Notes: a model not told the origin generated them from the letters alone. DNA of 12,231 nucleotides from Terriglobia bacterium (GCA_030040515.1 JASHTO010000612.1:1-12231); one strand, 5' to 3'; shown: positions 1 to 6,683, counted from the stretch's first letter. Numbers and translations: made by a program.

Positions 1-35
1 TCAGATGGGCTGAAAATATAATCCTGTGGAATATG

Positions 36-109
36 TGGCTGGGAGGCAGGGATTCGAACCCCGATACGCAGATCCAGAGTCTGCAGTCCTACCGTTAGAC
101 GACCTCCCA
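36..109 (-). tRNA. tRNA-Gln (anticodon CTG), CCA encoded
   Basis: The minus strand folds into a full cloverleaf. The 7-bp acceptor stem is TGGGAGG (103-109) paired with CCTCCCA (40-46). There is a 3-bp D stem GTC/GAC. The 5-bp anticodon stem GCAGA/TCTGC closes the loop CTCTGGA, and the T arm has the standard TTCGAAT loop. The anticodon CTG at 75-77 reads CAG, so the tRNA carries glutamine. The discriminator is G at 39, and the 3' CCA is encoded at 36-38. The gene is alone: no second tRNA follows within the window. It has its own promoter at 128-155, so it is probably transcribed independently of the TonB-like gene upstream of it. Confidence 0.96.
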
Positions 110-127
110 ATGGGCCTTGCAGATAGA

Positions 128-155
128 AGTAAACGGAGGCACCGGCGCTTGTCAA
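128..155 (-). promoter_or_regulatory. sigma70-type promoter of tRNA-Gln
   Basis: Read on the minus strand, a perfect -35 box TTGACA (150-155) is followed by a 16-bp spacer and TTTACT (128-133), which matches four of six positions of the -10 consensus. The -10 lies 18 bp upstream of the tRNA 5' end, so the predicted leader is about a dozen bases, as expected for a tRNA gene. It sits in the 102-bp gap between the TonB-like gene and the tRNA. The call rests on motif match and position only. Confidence 0.7.
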
Positions 156-211
156 GATTTCTTTTTCAAGCGCGAGCCTCAAAAAAGGAGCAGGGAAATT
201 GCGCAGAGAAC

Positions 212-1495
212 TCAGAACAGACGGAAACTGACTTCCACGGTGACTTGCACGGGCACCGCCACGCCGTTTTTCATCGCAGGCTTGAATTTCCAGGTCTTTA
301 CAGTTTCCAGGGCTTTCTCGTCAAGGCCGAGACCCAGGGGCTTGATCACCTGGCATTTTGCGACGTTTCCGGAAGCATCGATGATGACAAACAGCACCAC
401 TGTGCCCTGATATTTGGCCTTGCGAGCATCCTCTGAATAGGGTGGGTCGGGCTTGTAGATGGGAATGGGCTCACTGACGCCGCCTCCCACGCTGTAAACT
501 CCACCGCCCATCCCACCGCCTTCCCCAGGACCAAGGCCCCCGCCACTGCCGGACCCTATCCCTCCGCCGTGTCCTGTACCGATTCCGCCGCCATAGCCGG
601 GGCCATTCGACGCGGGCCCAATCACTCCGGCTGGGTCACCCCAGGGCATGTTGGAACTCATCTGCGGGAGCTTTAATTCCGGCGGCCCCAAGAGTGCGGG
701 CGCAACTGGGAGTTGTGGGGCGGGGTTGGGAATAACGGCCACGGGAGGAGCGAGCGGCGTCCTGGAAAATTTGGGAACAGCCCCCTTTGACGCAGGGGTC
801 GGCGAGCGGTCACCACCGCCACCGCCCCCTCCGGCTTTCTTTCCTTTCACCTCAGGCAGCACGGGGATATACGGCGAAATGTCCACCACTTCCGGCTTCG
901 TGGCGGCTTTCACCGGCTGCCACAGGCGCGAGAGAAAATAGGGCAGAAAAAGCATCGTCAGGGCAACCGCATGCACGAGCACCGAATTCACGTACGAGGC
1001 GGCTTGCAGACGGTAGTCGCGCCAGATGTCGGGCGGGTATTCACGATTCTTGTAGACCAGTGCCCCGACCAATTCACCCAAAACAAATCCCGCGACTACA
1101 CCCAAGACAACGAAAATCCCCCCTCGCCAAATCCAGCATATCGCTCCCAGCACAATGCCGAAGACAATCGCACATACGGCGCGTTTTTCCTGCTGCTGGT
1201 AATTGTATTTGCCGATCGGGTCGGCGGGTTTTTCAAATGCCACCTTGAGCTGCGCGGGCAGATCCATGAACCATGGGCGCATGTCAGTGGCGGGCAGATG
1301 AACCGAGCCGCGGAAATATTGTGCCGGAACTGTGCTCTTGGGTTCGCGAAACCAGTCCCGGATTTGCTGGCAGGCGGAGACGAAGAGAGACGGAGATTCA
1401 ACGAATGTGAACTTATAATCTTTGGCCGCTGGTGGCGGGGTGCCGGTTGGAATTTTTTGTGGACCGGCCTCAACCTGCAAGTTGCTGATTGACAT
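212..1495 (-). CDS. TonB-like energy transducer with three membrane segments and Gly-rich linker
   Basis: This is a 427-aa protein. The C-terminal ~80 residues (about 346-427) form a TonB C-terminal domain: YKPDPPYSEDARKAKYQG, then VVLFVIIDASGNV, then LDEKALETVKTWKFKPA. In known systems this domain contacts outer-membrane receptors. Hydrophobic segments lie at about 106-123, 126-148 and 170-190. Three passes place the N-terminus in the cytoplasm and the C-terminal domain in the periplasm. A Pro-rich stretch (about 240-275) and a Gly-rich stretch (about 298-340) form the periplasmic spacer, and a run of seven glycines lies near 222-228. A classical TonB has a single N-terminal anchor, so the ~100-residue cytoplasmic N-terminus and extra passes are unusual. 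No exbB/exbD or receptor gene is adjacent, so the substrate is unknown. The ATG at 1493-1495 has a weak AAGG three bases upstream. An M56-sensor or signalling role is an alternative. Confidence 0.88.
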   Translation of the reverse strand: MSISNLQVEAGPQKIPTGTPPPAAKDYKFTFVESPSLFVSACQQIRDWFREPKSTVPAQYFRGSVHLPATDMRPWFMDLPAQLKVAFEKPADPIGKYNYQQQEKRAVCAIVFGIVLGAICWIWRGGIFVVLGVVAGFVLGELVGALVYKNREYPPDIWRDYRLQAASYVNSVLVHAVALTMLFLPYFLSRLWQPVKAATKPEVVDISPYIPVLPEVKGKKAGGGGGGGDRSPTPASKGAVPKFSRTPLAPPVAVIPNPAPQLPVAPALLGPPELKLPQMSSNMPWGDPAGVIGPASNGPGYGGGIGTGHGGGIGSGSGGGLGPGEGGGMGGGVYSVGGGVSEPIPIYKPDPPYSEDARKAKYQGTVVLFVIIDASGNVAKCQVIKPLGLGLDEKALETVKTWKFKPAMKNGVAVPVQVTVEVSFRLF

Positions 1496-1724
1496 TAGCC
1501 TTGATTCCCATTCTTCGGGCTAGTCTTTCACCCGGGCGCGGGACTTTAGCTTACCACTTATCCTGATGGCGGATACCGCGAAGGAGTTGTCTCAGCTAGG
1601 AATTTGAAATGTGTCCGCCACGACCTGCTTTATATTACCACATTCAAAGCGCCTTGTTAAAGGCCCCTTATTTTCATGAGTGCCTCAGTCCGAATCTTGG
1701 AGTCGGCTTCGGATAATCCCGAGT

Positions 1725-1754
1725 TGTAGCGCGGGTGGGGACACCCGCGCTACA
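1725..1754. repeat. Perfect 13-bp hairpin (REP-like)
   Basis: TGTAGCGCGGGTG (1725-1737) is followed by the loop GGGA and by its exact reverse complement CACCCGCGCTACA (1742-1754). There is no T-tract on either strand, so it is not a classical terminator. Its form (GC-rich, short loop, intergenic, next to other hairpins) matches dispersed REP-type palindromes. Confidence 0.8.
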
Positions 1755-1755
1755 G

Positions 1756-1904
1756 AATTCAAACTGAGACACTTCCTTATTTTCCGGAAATCGCGAAAAT
1801 TTCGGGTAGTGGTGCGGTTTAATGTCGAGGCGGCTTTATTCGTCAGCCGACGGACCATCTGGCGAGATGAACTCGCCGCTATGAATTTAAACTGAACTAC
1901 TACC
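1756..1904. repeat. Three degenerate ~20-nt boxes (two direct, one inverted) around small hairpins
   Basis: A box resembling AATTtAAACTGAactACTaCC occurs at 1756-1776 and 1884-1904 in direct orientation, and in reverse complement at 1805-1823 (GGTAGTGGTGCGGTTTAAT). Between the inverted and last copies are two small inverted repeats: CGGCT/AGCCG (1831-1835 with 1845-1849) and GGCGAG/CTCGCC (1861-1866 with 1872-1877). The arrangement resembles the ends of small non-autonomous elements, but no transposase and no certain target-site duplication are visible. Confidence 0.5.
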
Positions 1905-1906
1905 AA

Positions 1907-2117
1907 TCCGTTGGGAGATCCCCCGGCTTTGCCGGGGAGGCGGCCTGAGTTTGACAGTTCAGGGAATCTGCAATTCGCCGCCATTTATCGTATCGAAAAG
2001 ACCCCTCACCCTAACTCCTCTCCCCAGGGGAGAGGGAAGAAGGTTTCTTCCTGGCGGTCAGGCCCCTTTGAGGGGCCTGCGATCGCAAAGCCTCTGGTTT
2101 TGCCGGAGGACGATTAC
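1907..2117 (+). repeat. Composite hairpin repeat, copy 1
   Basis: This ~211-bp module contains, in order: CCCCGGC-TTT-GCCGGGG (1921-1937), CCTCTCCCC-A-GGGGAGAGG (2017-2035), CAGGCCCCT-TTG-AGGGGCCTG (2059-2079), and GCAAAGCC/GGTTTTGC (2085-2103, one G-T wobble). The same modules in the same order and orientation recur at 4830-5063. Both copies open with TCCGTTGGG and close with a GGAGGA(C/T)GATTAC stretch. It is likely a dispersed REP-cluster/BIME-like element. It lies about 145 bp upstream of the rsmI start codon. Confidence 0.8.
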
Positions 2118-2262
2118 ATTTCGACGGGGCTGGACTTGGATGGAAGCTGATTGCCACAGGAATTCAATTGTGCTCAGAGGACCGGCCGGCTTGAGATACA
2201 TGCACCAACTTGGTAAACTAATCCATCAGGTTGATTTCAATTTCCGTGCGGGTCCACTTCGT

Positions 2263-3162
2263 ATGTCCGAACGAACCAGTTTTCTTGAGCCTTTAGAGAC
2301 TGCCAATGGCGAGCACGGAAAGCTCTACGTGGTGGGCACGCCAATCGGCAATCTTGAGGACATCACTCTGCGCGCCATACGGACGCTCAAAGAGGTGGAC
2401 CTGATTGCCTGCGAGGATACCCGCCGGACACAGAAACTTCTGAACGCCTACAAAATCCAGACTCCCACGGTCAGTTATCACGAGCATAATGAAATGACTC
2501 GTGCTCCGGAGCTGGTGATTCAGATGGAAGAGGGCACCAGCATTGCGCTGGTTGCGGATGCCGGCATGCCGGTGGTGTCGGATCCGGGGTTCCGCCTGGT
2601 ACACTTGGCGGTTCGGCACGGCATTCCCGTGATTCCCGTTCCCGGCGCCTCCGCCTTTGTGGCGGCCCTGGCGGCTTCCGGACTCCCCGTGGATAAATTC
2701 CGCTTCCTTGGATTCCTGCCCAGCCGGAAGGGGGAGCGGCGAAAGGCGCTGGAGGAGCTGAAAGATGCCACGCGCACGCTGATCTTTTACGAGGCGCCGC
2801 ATCGCCTGCTGGAGATGCTCAAGGATGCGCGTGAAGTCCTGGGCGAGCGCGACATCGTGATCGCCCGTGAAGTGACCAAGGTCCACGAGCAATTCGTTCG
2901 CGGAAGCATCGGGGCCGTCCTGGAGTATCTGAAGCGGCGGCCGGCGAAGGGCGAGATTACACTGTTGATTGGTCCGCATTCCGCATCGGAGGCTGGTGCC
3001 GCCACCACGCCTAGTGCATCGATTATTGCCGATATCCAGGCCATCATGGCCGCCAGTAAAGTGGATGAACGAGCCGCCTTGAAAATGGTCGCCCGGAATC
3101 GAGGAGTTTCCAAGAGCGAGGCCTACCGTTTGCTGCAAGCCGAAAAGAACCGCCGGAATTAG
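2263..3162 (+). CDS. rsmI: 16S rRNA (cytidine1402-2'-O)-methyltransferase RsmI
   Basis: This 299-aa protein belongs to the tetrapyrrole-methylase-fold SAM methyltransferases that 2'-O-methylate C1402 of 16S rRNA in the ribosomal decoding centre. Family hallmarks are LYVVGTPIGNLEDITLRA (about 21-38), CEDTRRTQKLL (50-60), the SAM-loop region DAGMPVVSDPG (99-109, where many relatives have T for M), PVPGASA (126-131), and FYEAPHRL (175-182). The C-terminal tail (about 267-291) looks like the small helical region common in RsmI. E. coli RsmI is 286 aa, so the length fits. The ATG at 2263 gives a normal N-terminus. The frame stays open upstream to about 1951, but that extension would run through hairpin repeats and is rejected; an ATG at 2200 is a weaker alternative. 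No clear Shine-Dalgarno precedes 2263. It and the protease gene are the only intact plus-strand genes here. Confidence 0.93.
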   Translation: MSERTSFLEPLETANGEHGKLYVVGTPIGNLEDITLRAIRTLKEVDLIACEDTRRTQKLLNAYKIQTPTVSYHEHNEMTRAPELVIQMEEGTSIALVADAGMPVVSDPGFRLVHLAVRHGIPVIPVPGASAFVAALAASGLPVDKFRFLGFLPSRKGERRKALEELKDATRTLIFYEAPHRLLEMLKDAREVLGERDIVIAREVTKVHEQFVRGSIGAVLEYLKRRPAKGEITLLIGPHSASEAGAATTPSASIIADIQAIMAASKVDERAALKMVARNRGVSKSEAYRLLQAEKNRRN

Positions 3163-3229
3163 GCTTTCGGCCGCGTTTCCCTGCGAGTTTTTTCCCCGAC
3201 AATTGCCAGGTTTTGCCGACAGCGGCTGC

Positions 3230-3249
3230 CGGATTCGGCGACGAATCCG
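3230..3249. repeat. 8-bp inverted repeat with GNRA-type loop
   Basis: CGGATTCG (3230-3237), loop GCGA, then CGAATCCG (3242-3249), in the 279-bp gap between rsmI and the protease gene. No T-run follows, so it is not a standard intrinsic terminator. It could stabilise the 3' end of the rsmI transcript. The rest of the gap shows no gene and no convincing promoter. Confidence 0.5.
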
Positions 3250-3430
3250 TTGACCTTCACCGATTCACCTTATGACCCAGGTTGTCCACGGACGTGGTCT
3301 GGAGATGCCTCGCACGCCACAAACCCTTTGTTTCCAATCAATTGCACTCTTGTGCGCTCACGATTGAAAATCTTCCAATTCATTGGGGGTTTGGCCTCAC
3401 GATTGCCTCTCTGTGTTGTCGTGAATACTC

Positions 3431-3437
3431 AAGGAGG
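3431..3437 (+). promoter_or_regulatory. Strong ribosome binding site of the protease gene
   Basis: AAGGAGG lies four bases before the ATG at 3442. It decides the start: the open frame extends upstream to 3250, but only 3442 combines a near-perfect Shine-Dalgarno with an immediately following signal peptide. Confidence 0.85.
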
Positions 3438-3441
3438 AAAA

Positions 3442-4560
3442 ATGCGAGGCGCAATCTGTTTCTTAGTTGTGGGCATGGGATTGGTAATCAGTTCAGGTTT
3501 GAGAGCGCAGGGAATCACAAAACCGGCCTCCACCCAAACGGTCACAGACCTTCGAGCACGCGCTCCGCAATCCATGGCGCTCATTCTCGTTGGCGATGGT
3601 GAGGGTCACACGCAGAGCGTCGTTGCAGGGGCAATCAGCCGGTCGGACGGCATCGTGCTTACGGCGTACCACTTTGTAAAGGGTGCGCGCGAGGTGCAAG
3701 TGCGGCTGTCGGATGGTGAAATTTACGATCAGGTCGAAATTACTGGATTTGACGAGCGTCGCGACGTTGTCGCACTGCACTTTGCCGCGCTGGGACTCAC
3801 CCCTTTTACAGTGGCACAAGTGGAGAATTGTGTGCCGGGCGACAAAATCCACGCATTAACCGCCGATGGAACCCTGGCATGGAGGTTATCCGATGGAGTT
3901 CTTGGTCAGGTACGGCTTGCCGATGAAGTTCTTGGAGCGGGTCACGGATATCGCGTGATCCAGTTTATGGTTCCATTGCCGGCAGGTGCGCCAAGCGGAG
4001 CCTTGCTGAATTCCCTTGGCCAGCTCCTGGGCATCATTACTAGCCCACAGGTTGCCGGTGGTGAGGAATTTGCCGTGCCGATGGAAAGTATTACGGGTTT
4101 ATCGACCGAAGGGCTGCGGATCGCCCTGGGGAATGGAAAGGATCTCGCTTTGCCCCCCATGGCCCCCGGTTTGGGCGCATCCTCGGACGCACAGCCCTCG
4201 CTCGCCTCCGCGGAGACTCTCCGGATTATTTCCAGTACTTCGTTTTTCACTCCCTTCATGCTGGAAGGGGAGCTCTTAAATACGCCGGAGTTTCGATCGC
4301 TCGGAATCAATGTTGTAAGCAGTGCAGGAAACGCGGGACTGGTGGTCAATGTTGACCGTCCGCTTTTTACCTATGATTTCACATTTTCGATTTGCGATTC
4401 CCATTCCGGAGTCGTTCTCGCCACGGGTAAGGTGACGGCGATTGATGGCCCGCACGCTGCGAAAGCAATTGCCAAAAAGCTCGTCCTGGTGATCGAGAAG
4501 GATCGGGGAGCACAGGGAATTCAACCAAGTTCGCAGCAGACGGGGCGGGCACAGGACTGA
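3442..4560 (+). CDS. Secreted trypsin-fold serine protease-like protein with variant active site
   Basis: This 372-aa protein has a signal peptide at about 1-22 (charged start, hydrophobic core, LRA before the likely cleavage site). Residues ~40-215 follow the trypsin/HtrA fold. VLTAYHFVKGA places the histidine at H77, and DERRDVVALHF supplies the aspartate at D108. The serine region reads PAGAPSGALLNSLGQLLGI (180-198), where HtrA proteases have GNSGGPLLN. Aligned on the LLN end, the usual serine position is proline and the nearest serine, S185, is one residue later, so activity is uncertain. No PDZ domain follows. Instead, residues ~258-355 (FMLEGELLNTPEFRSLGI, VNVDRPLFTYDFTFS, VLATGKVTAIDG) resemble a domain I recall from acidobacterial proteins, of unknown role. 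The most likely location is the periplasm or outside the cell. It lies 279 bp after rsmI on the same strand and has its own strong ribosome binding site. Confidence 0.82.
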   Translation: MRGAICFLVVGMGLVISSGLRAQGITKPASTQTVTDLRARAPQSMALILVGDGEGHTQSVVAGAISRSDGIVLTAYHFVKGAREVQVRLSDGEIYDQVEITGFDERRDVVALHFAALGLTPFTVAQVENCVPGDKIHALTADGTLAWRLSDGVLGQVRLADEVLGAGHGYRVIQFMVPLPAGAPSGALLNSLGQLLGIITSPQVAGGEEFAVPMESITGLSTEGLRIALGNGKDLALPPMAPGLGASSDAQPSLASAETLRIISSTSFFTPFMLEGELLNTPEFRSLGINVVSSAGNAGLVVNVDRPLFTYDFTFSICDSHSGVVLATGKVTAIDGPHAAKAIAKKLVLVIEKDRGAQGIQPSSQQTGRAQD

Positions 4561-4563
4561 GAA

Positions 4564-4761
4564 TTAATCCGCAAGCTCGCGGACAAAAAAGCGGTAGTTC
4601 GTCGGTCGGCAGACCCGTCCACTGACGGGCTGACGGACACTCCAGACTGCCGGCCCACGCAAAGGAAGAAGCTCCGCCTTAAGATCCGGCATGACCCATG
4701 CTTCCCGGCTCTTGGTCGAGAAGATAACGTGAGCAAGCAAATTCTCGAAGGTGTGGGCCAT
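4564..4761 (-). pseudogene. Remnant of a REP-associated tyrosine transposase (RAYT, IS200-like)
   Basis: An ATG at 4759-4761 opens MAHTFENLLAHVIFSTKSRE, the typical N-terminus of RAYT/IS200-like transposases of the Y1 family, which cut and move REP palindromes as single-stranded DNA. Family similarity stops after about 33 residues (KAELLP, near 4663). The HUH histidine pair and catalytic tyrosine that should follow are absent. The remaining frame to the TAA at 4564 runs through GC-rich hairpin DNA (CCCGTC/GACGGG) and probably has no protein origin. A full RAYT is usually around 150-250 aa, so this is a dead 5' stub of 65 codons. It sits about 70 bp from a composite hairpin repeat, which fits the known RAYT-REP association. 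Confidence 0.75.
4607..4652. repeat. Nested inverted repeats replacing the transposase body
   Basis: An outer pair CGGCAG (4607-4612) / CTGCCG (4647-4652) encloses an inner hairpin CCCGTC (4614-4619), loop CACT, GACGGG (4624-4629). It lies just where the RAYT reading frame loses its similarity. It is likely REP-type DNA that recombined with, or was inserted into, the transposase gene. Confidence 0.5.
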
Positions 4762-4805
4762 CGTCTTCCGCCCCTCCAAGGCTGGGGAGATTTTAGATTC
4801 CTTCT

Positions 4806-4825
4806 CCCACGGCTGACGCCGTGGG
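4806..4825. repeat. Perfect 8-bp hairpin
   Basis: CCCACGGC (4806-4813), loop TGAC, GCCGTGGG (4818-4825). It lies between the transposase stub and copy 2 of the composite repeat, immediately before the repeat's first base. No T-tract follows. It is not present at the matching place beside copy 1. Confidence 0.65.
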
Positions 4826-4829
4826 CTAT

Positions 4830-5063
4830 TCCGTTGGGGGATCCCCCGGCTTTGCCGGGCTGGCAGTCGGGGTTTGACAGGTCTGGGAATCAGCAAGTCG
4901 TGGGCTTCAATCGTTTCGAACGGACCCTAACTACCCTCCCCCTCTTCCCTCTCCCCTAGGAGAGGAAAGAGGGTATGGTCGGGTGAGGGGTTTTTTCTGG
5001 CAGTCAGGCCCCTTTGAGGGGCCAGCCACCGCAAAGCCTCTGGCTTTGCCGGAGGATGATTAC
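4830..5063 (+). repeat. Composite hairpin repeat, copy 2
   Basis: This ~234-bp module has the same modules, order and orientation as 1907-2117: CCCGGC-TTT-GCCGGG (4845-4859), a TC-rich block with a CTCTCCCC/AGGAGAGG-type partial palindrome (about 4948-4966), GGCCCCT-TTG-AGGGGCC (5007-5023), and GCAAAGCC-TCT-GGCTTTGC (5031-5049, perfect here). A 21-base block (2057-2077 and 5003-5023) is identical in both copies. The middle parts have diverged and differ in length by about 20 bp. Confidence 0.8.
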
Positions 5064-5277
5064 TCTCTATCGGCCCTCCGGGCCTGCGACGGAGGCTTCC
5101 GTCCCGCCGGCAGCCGGGGGTGGGCTTCGATTAACGCTTATGGCCCGTTGGCCTGGGCTTCGTTAGGGCGCCCCTTTGGGACTCAATCAACGGCGCTATG
5201 GGGCTGAATCAGCCCCTTGGCGGCTTCGATCATGCGCACTTTGGGGGCGAACGGTTGCCTAGGGCTGAGAAACACGG
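5064..5277. repeat. Hairpin mosaic between composite repeat and pilZ 3' end
   Basis: There is no gene here. Further palindromes include GACGGA-GGCT-TCCGTC (5088-5103) and GGGGCTGA-A-TCAGCCCC (5200-5216). Several degenerate GGGCTTCGATTA-like strings (about 5118, 5156 and 5223) suggest a patchwork of repeat fragments. The 5200-5216 hairpin lies 62 bp downstream of the pilZ stop on the minus strand but lacks a T-run, so I do not call it a terminator. Confidence 0.5.
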
Positions 5278-5625
5278 TCAGATGGATTCGGCGCTATACA
5301 TGAGGAGAGTGGCGCCCATGAAGCGGACGCTGATCCTGTAGAGTTCTTCGTCTTCCTTGATGTTACGGACCACGGTGGCCTCGGTGAAAAAATCTGTCGG
5401 CCCCTCGTTGGGACGCACGGGCCCCCGCCCGGGAATCACGACGGTGAGCATGGCGAAAGTGGGCAAATTGCGCTTGCTGAGGAAAGAAAGGCCGCGGCGG
5501 CTGACTTCCACCGCGCTGGTGAAGTCGTCGTAGGCTTGTCCGTCCGCATCCAACCCCCGCACCTGGATGGGCACGGCAGCTTCAACGCGGCGCTGACTTC
5601 GCTTGTCTTCCGTGGTAGAGTCCAT
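5278..5625 (-). CDS. Small single-domain PilZ protein
   Basis: This 115-aa protein consists almost entirely of a PilZ domain, the fold that binds cyclic di-GMP and controls motility or exopolysaccharide in many bacteria. The N-terminal RSQRR (9-13) fits the RxxxR ligand motif. EVSRRG (40-45) fits the second motif (D/N)xSxxG except that E replaces D/N, so binding is likely but not certain. The ATG at 5623-5625 is eight bases after the dusB stop, and its Shine-Dalgarno AAGGA overlaps that TAA stop. This indicates a dusB-pilZ operon with coupled translation. The frame is open further upstream, but that part lies inside dusB and is out of frame with it, so it is rejected as start. Confidence 0.85.
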   Translation of the reverse strand: MDSTTEDKRSQRRVEAAVPIQVRGLDADGQAYDDFTSAVEVSRRGLSFLSKRNLPTFAMLTVVIPGRGPVRPNEGPTDFFTEATVVRNIKEDEELYRISVRFMGATLLMYSAESI

Positions 5626-5632
5626 TGGTTCC

Positions 5633-6634
5633 TTAAAAGGCGATTGCTGCTTCCTGCGGCGCGGCGAGCGAAGCGAAAAACGCATCCACGCGCTCCAGAA
5701 CCTCGCCTGCTTCGCGAGCGCTCTGCACCTGCCGCCGCAGATCGGTTCCATTGCGCACGCCGTGAGTGAACCAGCTTGCGAATTGCTTCATTTTCCCAAT
5801 CGCGCCGGGAACTTCCTCAGCCACCAGCATCGAGTAGTATGTCCGAATCAAATCGTAGCGGTCGGCGTCCTCCGGCTCACGATAGGACCCTGTCTGGAAG
5901 AACTCCGCGAGCTGGCGGAAGATCCAGGGGTTGGAGGCCGCCGCACGCCCGATCATCACGGCGTCGCATCCGGTCTGCGCTTGCAGGGCCGCAGCGTCAG
6001 GCGGGGTTAGCACATCGCCGTTGCCAATGACCGGAATGCGCACGGCCTGTTTCACCTGCCGGATGATCTCCCAATTCGCCCGTCCGCTGTAACCCTGAAG
6101 GCGTGTGCGCGGATGGACGGCCAGGGCTTCCACTCCGCAGTCCTCCGCCATTCGTGCCACTTGCACAGCCACAATCTCTTCATCACTCCAACCGGACCGA
6201 AATTTAATGGTAAAGGGAATTTTCACAGAGGTACGAATGGCCCGCAGAATTCTCTCCAGCAGCGGCAAATCGCGCAGCAAACCCGAGCCTCCGCACTTCA
6301 CCACTTTCTTAGCGGGACAACCGAGGTTCAGGTCCACCAGGTCAAACCCCAAATCCTCGATTTGGCGCGCGGCATCGGCCAGATGTGCCGGATCGGCTCC
6401 AAAAATTTGCGCGGTAATGGGCCGCTCCTCCTCCGTGTAGTACAGGTAACGGTGCGAACGGAAATTCTGCCGAATCATTCCTTCGCTCGACACAAATTCC
6501 GTCATGATCAGCCCGCAACCGCCCAGCCGCTTGATGAAGCGGCGAAAGACCGTATCCGTGATTCCCGCCATGGGTGCAAGGATGTGCGCCGGCCCAATCG
6601 CCACATTGCGAATCTGAAGAGACTGAAACAGCAT
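5633..6634 (-). CDS. dusB: tRNA-dihydrouridine synthase (DusB-type)
   Basis: This 333-aa FMN enzyme reduces specific uridines in the tRNA D-loop to dihydrouridine using NADPH. Motifs are APMAGITDTVFR (20-31, FMN-binding TIM-barrel start), TAQIFGADP (74-82), DLNLGCPAKKV (101-111, where Cys106 is the catalytic acid), IKFRSGW (about 147-153), AVHPRTR (about 173-179), IGNGDV and MIGRAA with NPWIF. The order and spacing match E. coli DusB (321 aa), and the C-terminal helical domain is complete. I chose the ATG at 6632-6634. A TTG at 6710-6712 would add 26 residues, but it coincides with a TTGACA promoter box, so it is probably not a start. No clear Shine-Dalgarno precedes the chosen ATG. It is followed closely by pilZ. 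Confidence 0.93.
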   Translation of the reverse strand: MLFQSLQIRNVAIGPAHILAPMAGITDTVFRRFIKRLGGCGLIMTEFVSSEGMIRQNFRSHRYLYYTEEERPITAQIFGADPAHLADAARQIEDLGFDLVDLNLGCPAKKVVKCGGSGLLRDLPLLERILRAIRTSVKIPFTIKFRSGWSDEEIVAVQVARMAEDCGVEALAVHPRTRLQGYSGRANWEIIRQVKQAVRIPVIGNGDVLTPPDAAALQAQTGCDAVMIGRAAASNPWIFRQLAEFFQTGSYREPEDADRYDLIRTYYSMLVAEEVPGAIGKMKQFASWFTHGVRNGTDLRRQVQSAREAGEVLERVDAFFASLAAPQEAAIAF

Positions 6635-6683
6635 AGTGTTGGTCAGGCCCGAACGTGTGGCCGCCGGACCCGTGATCGTTTCG

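Larger units (their letters stand above)
1496..2262. other. Long intergenic region between divergent genes, repeat-rich
   Basis: No convincing gene lies in this 767-bp stretch between the TonB-like gene (minus) and rsmI (plus). Short ORFs here are not supported: they run through hairpins and have no recognisable protein content. The part next to the TonB-like gene (1496-1724) shows no clear structure and presumably contains its promoter, though I find no good -35/-10 pair. From 1725 to 2117 it is repeat DNA (listed separately). The last ~145 bp (2118-2262) should hold the rsmI promoter and leader; I see no strong motif there. Confidence 0.75.

Noticed and set aside
1951..2262. Upstream extension of the rsmI reading frame
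   Set aside because: It would translate the hairpin repeat copy; RsmI similarity begins only after 2263.
2293..3138. 281-aa minus-strand open frame
   Set aside because: Antisense shadow of rsmI; no motif, no ribosome binding site context.
3250..3278. TTGACC as -35 for the protease gene
   Set aside because: No acceptable -10 at 16-18 bp; the sequence there reads TGACCC.
3250..3441. Upstream extension of the protease reading frame
   Set aside because: The AAGGAGG and signal peptide fix the start at 3442; the extension has no conserved features.
5200..5216. GGGGCTGA/TCAGCCCC hairpin as pilZ terminator
   Set aside because: No T-run follows on the minus strand; better explained as part of the repeat mosaic.
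1725..5216. CRISPR array
   Set aside because: The palindromes are different from each other and irregularly spaced, with no regular spacer pattern and no cas genes.
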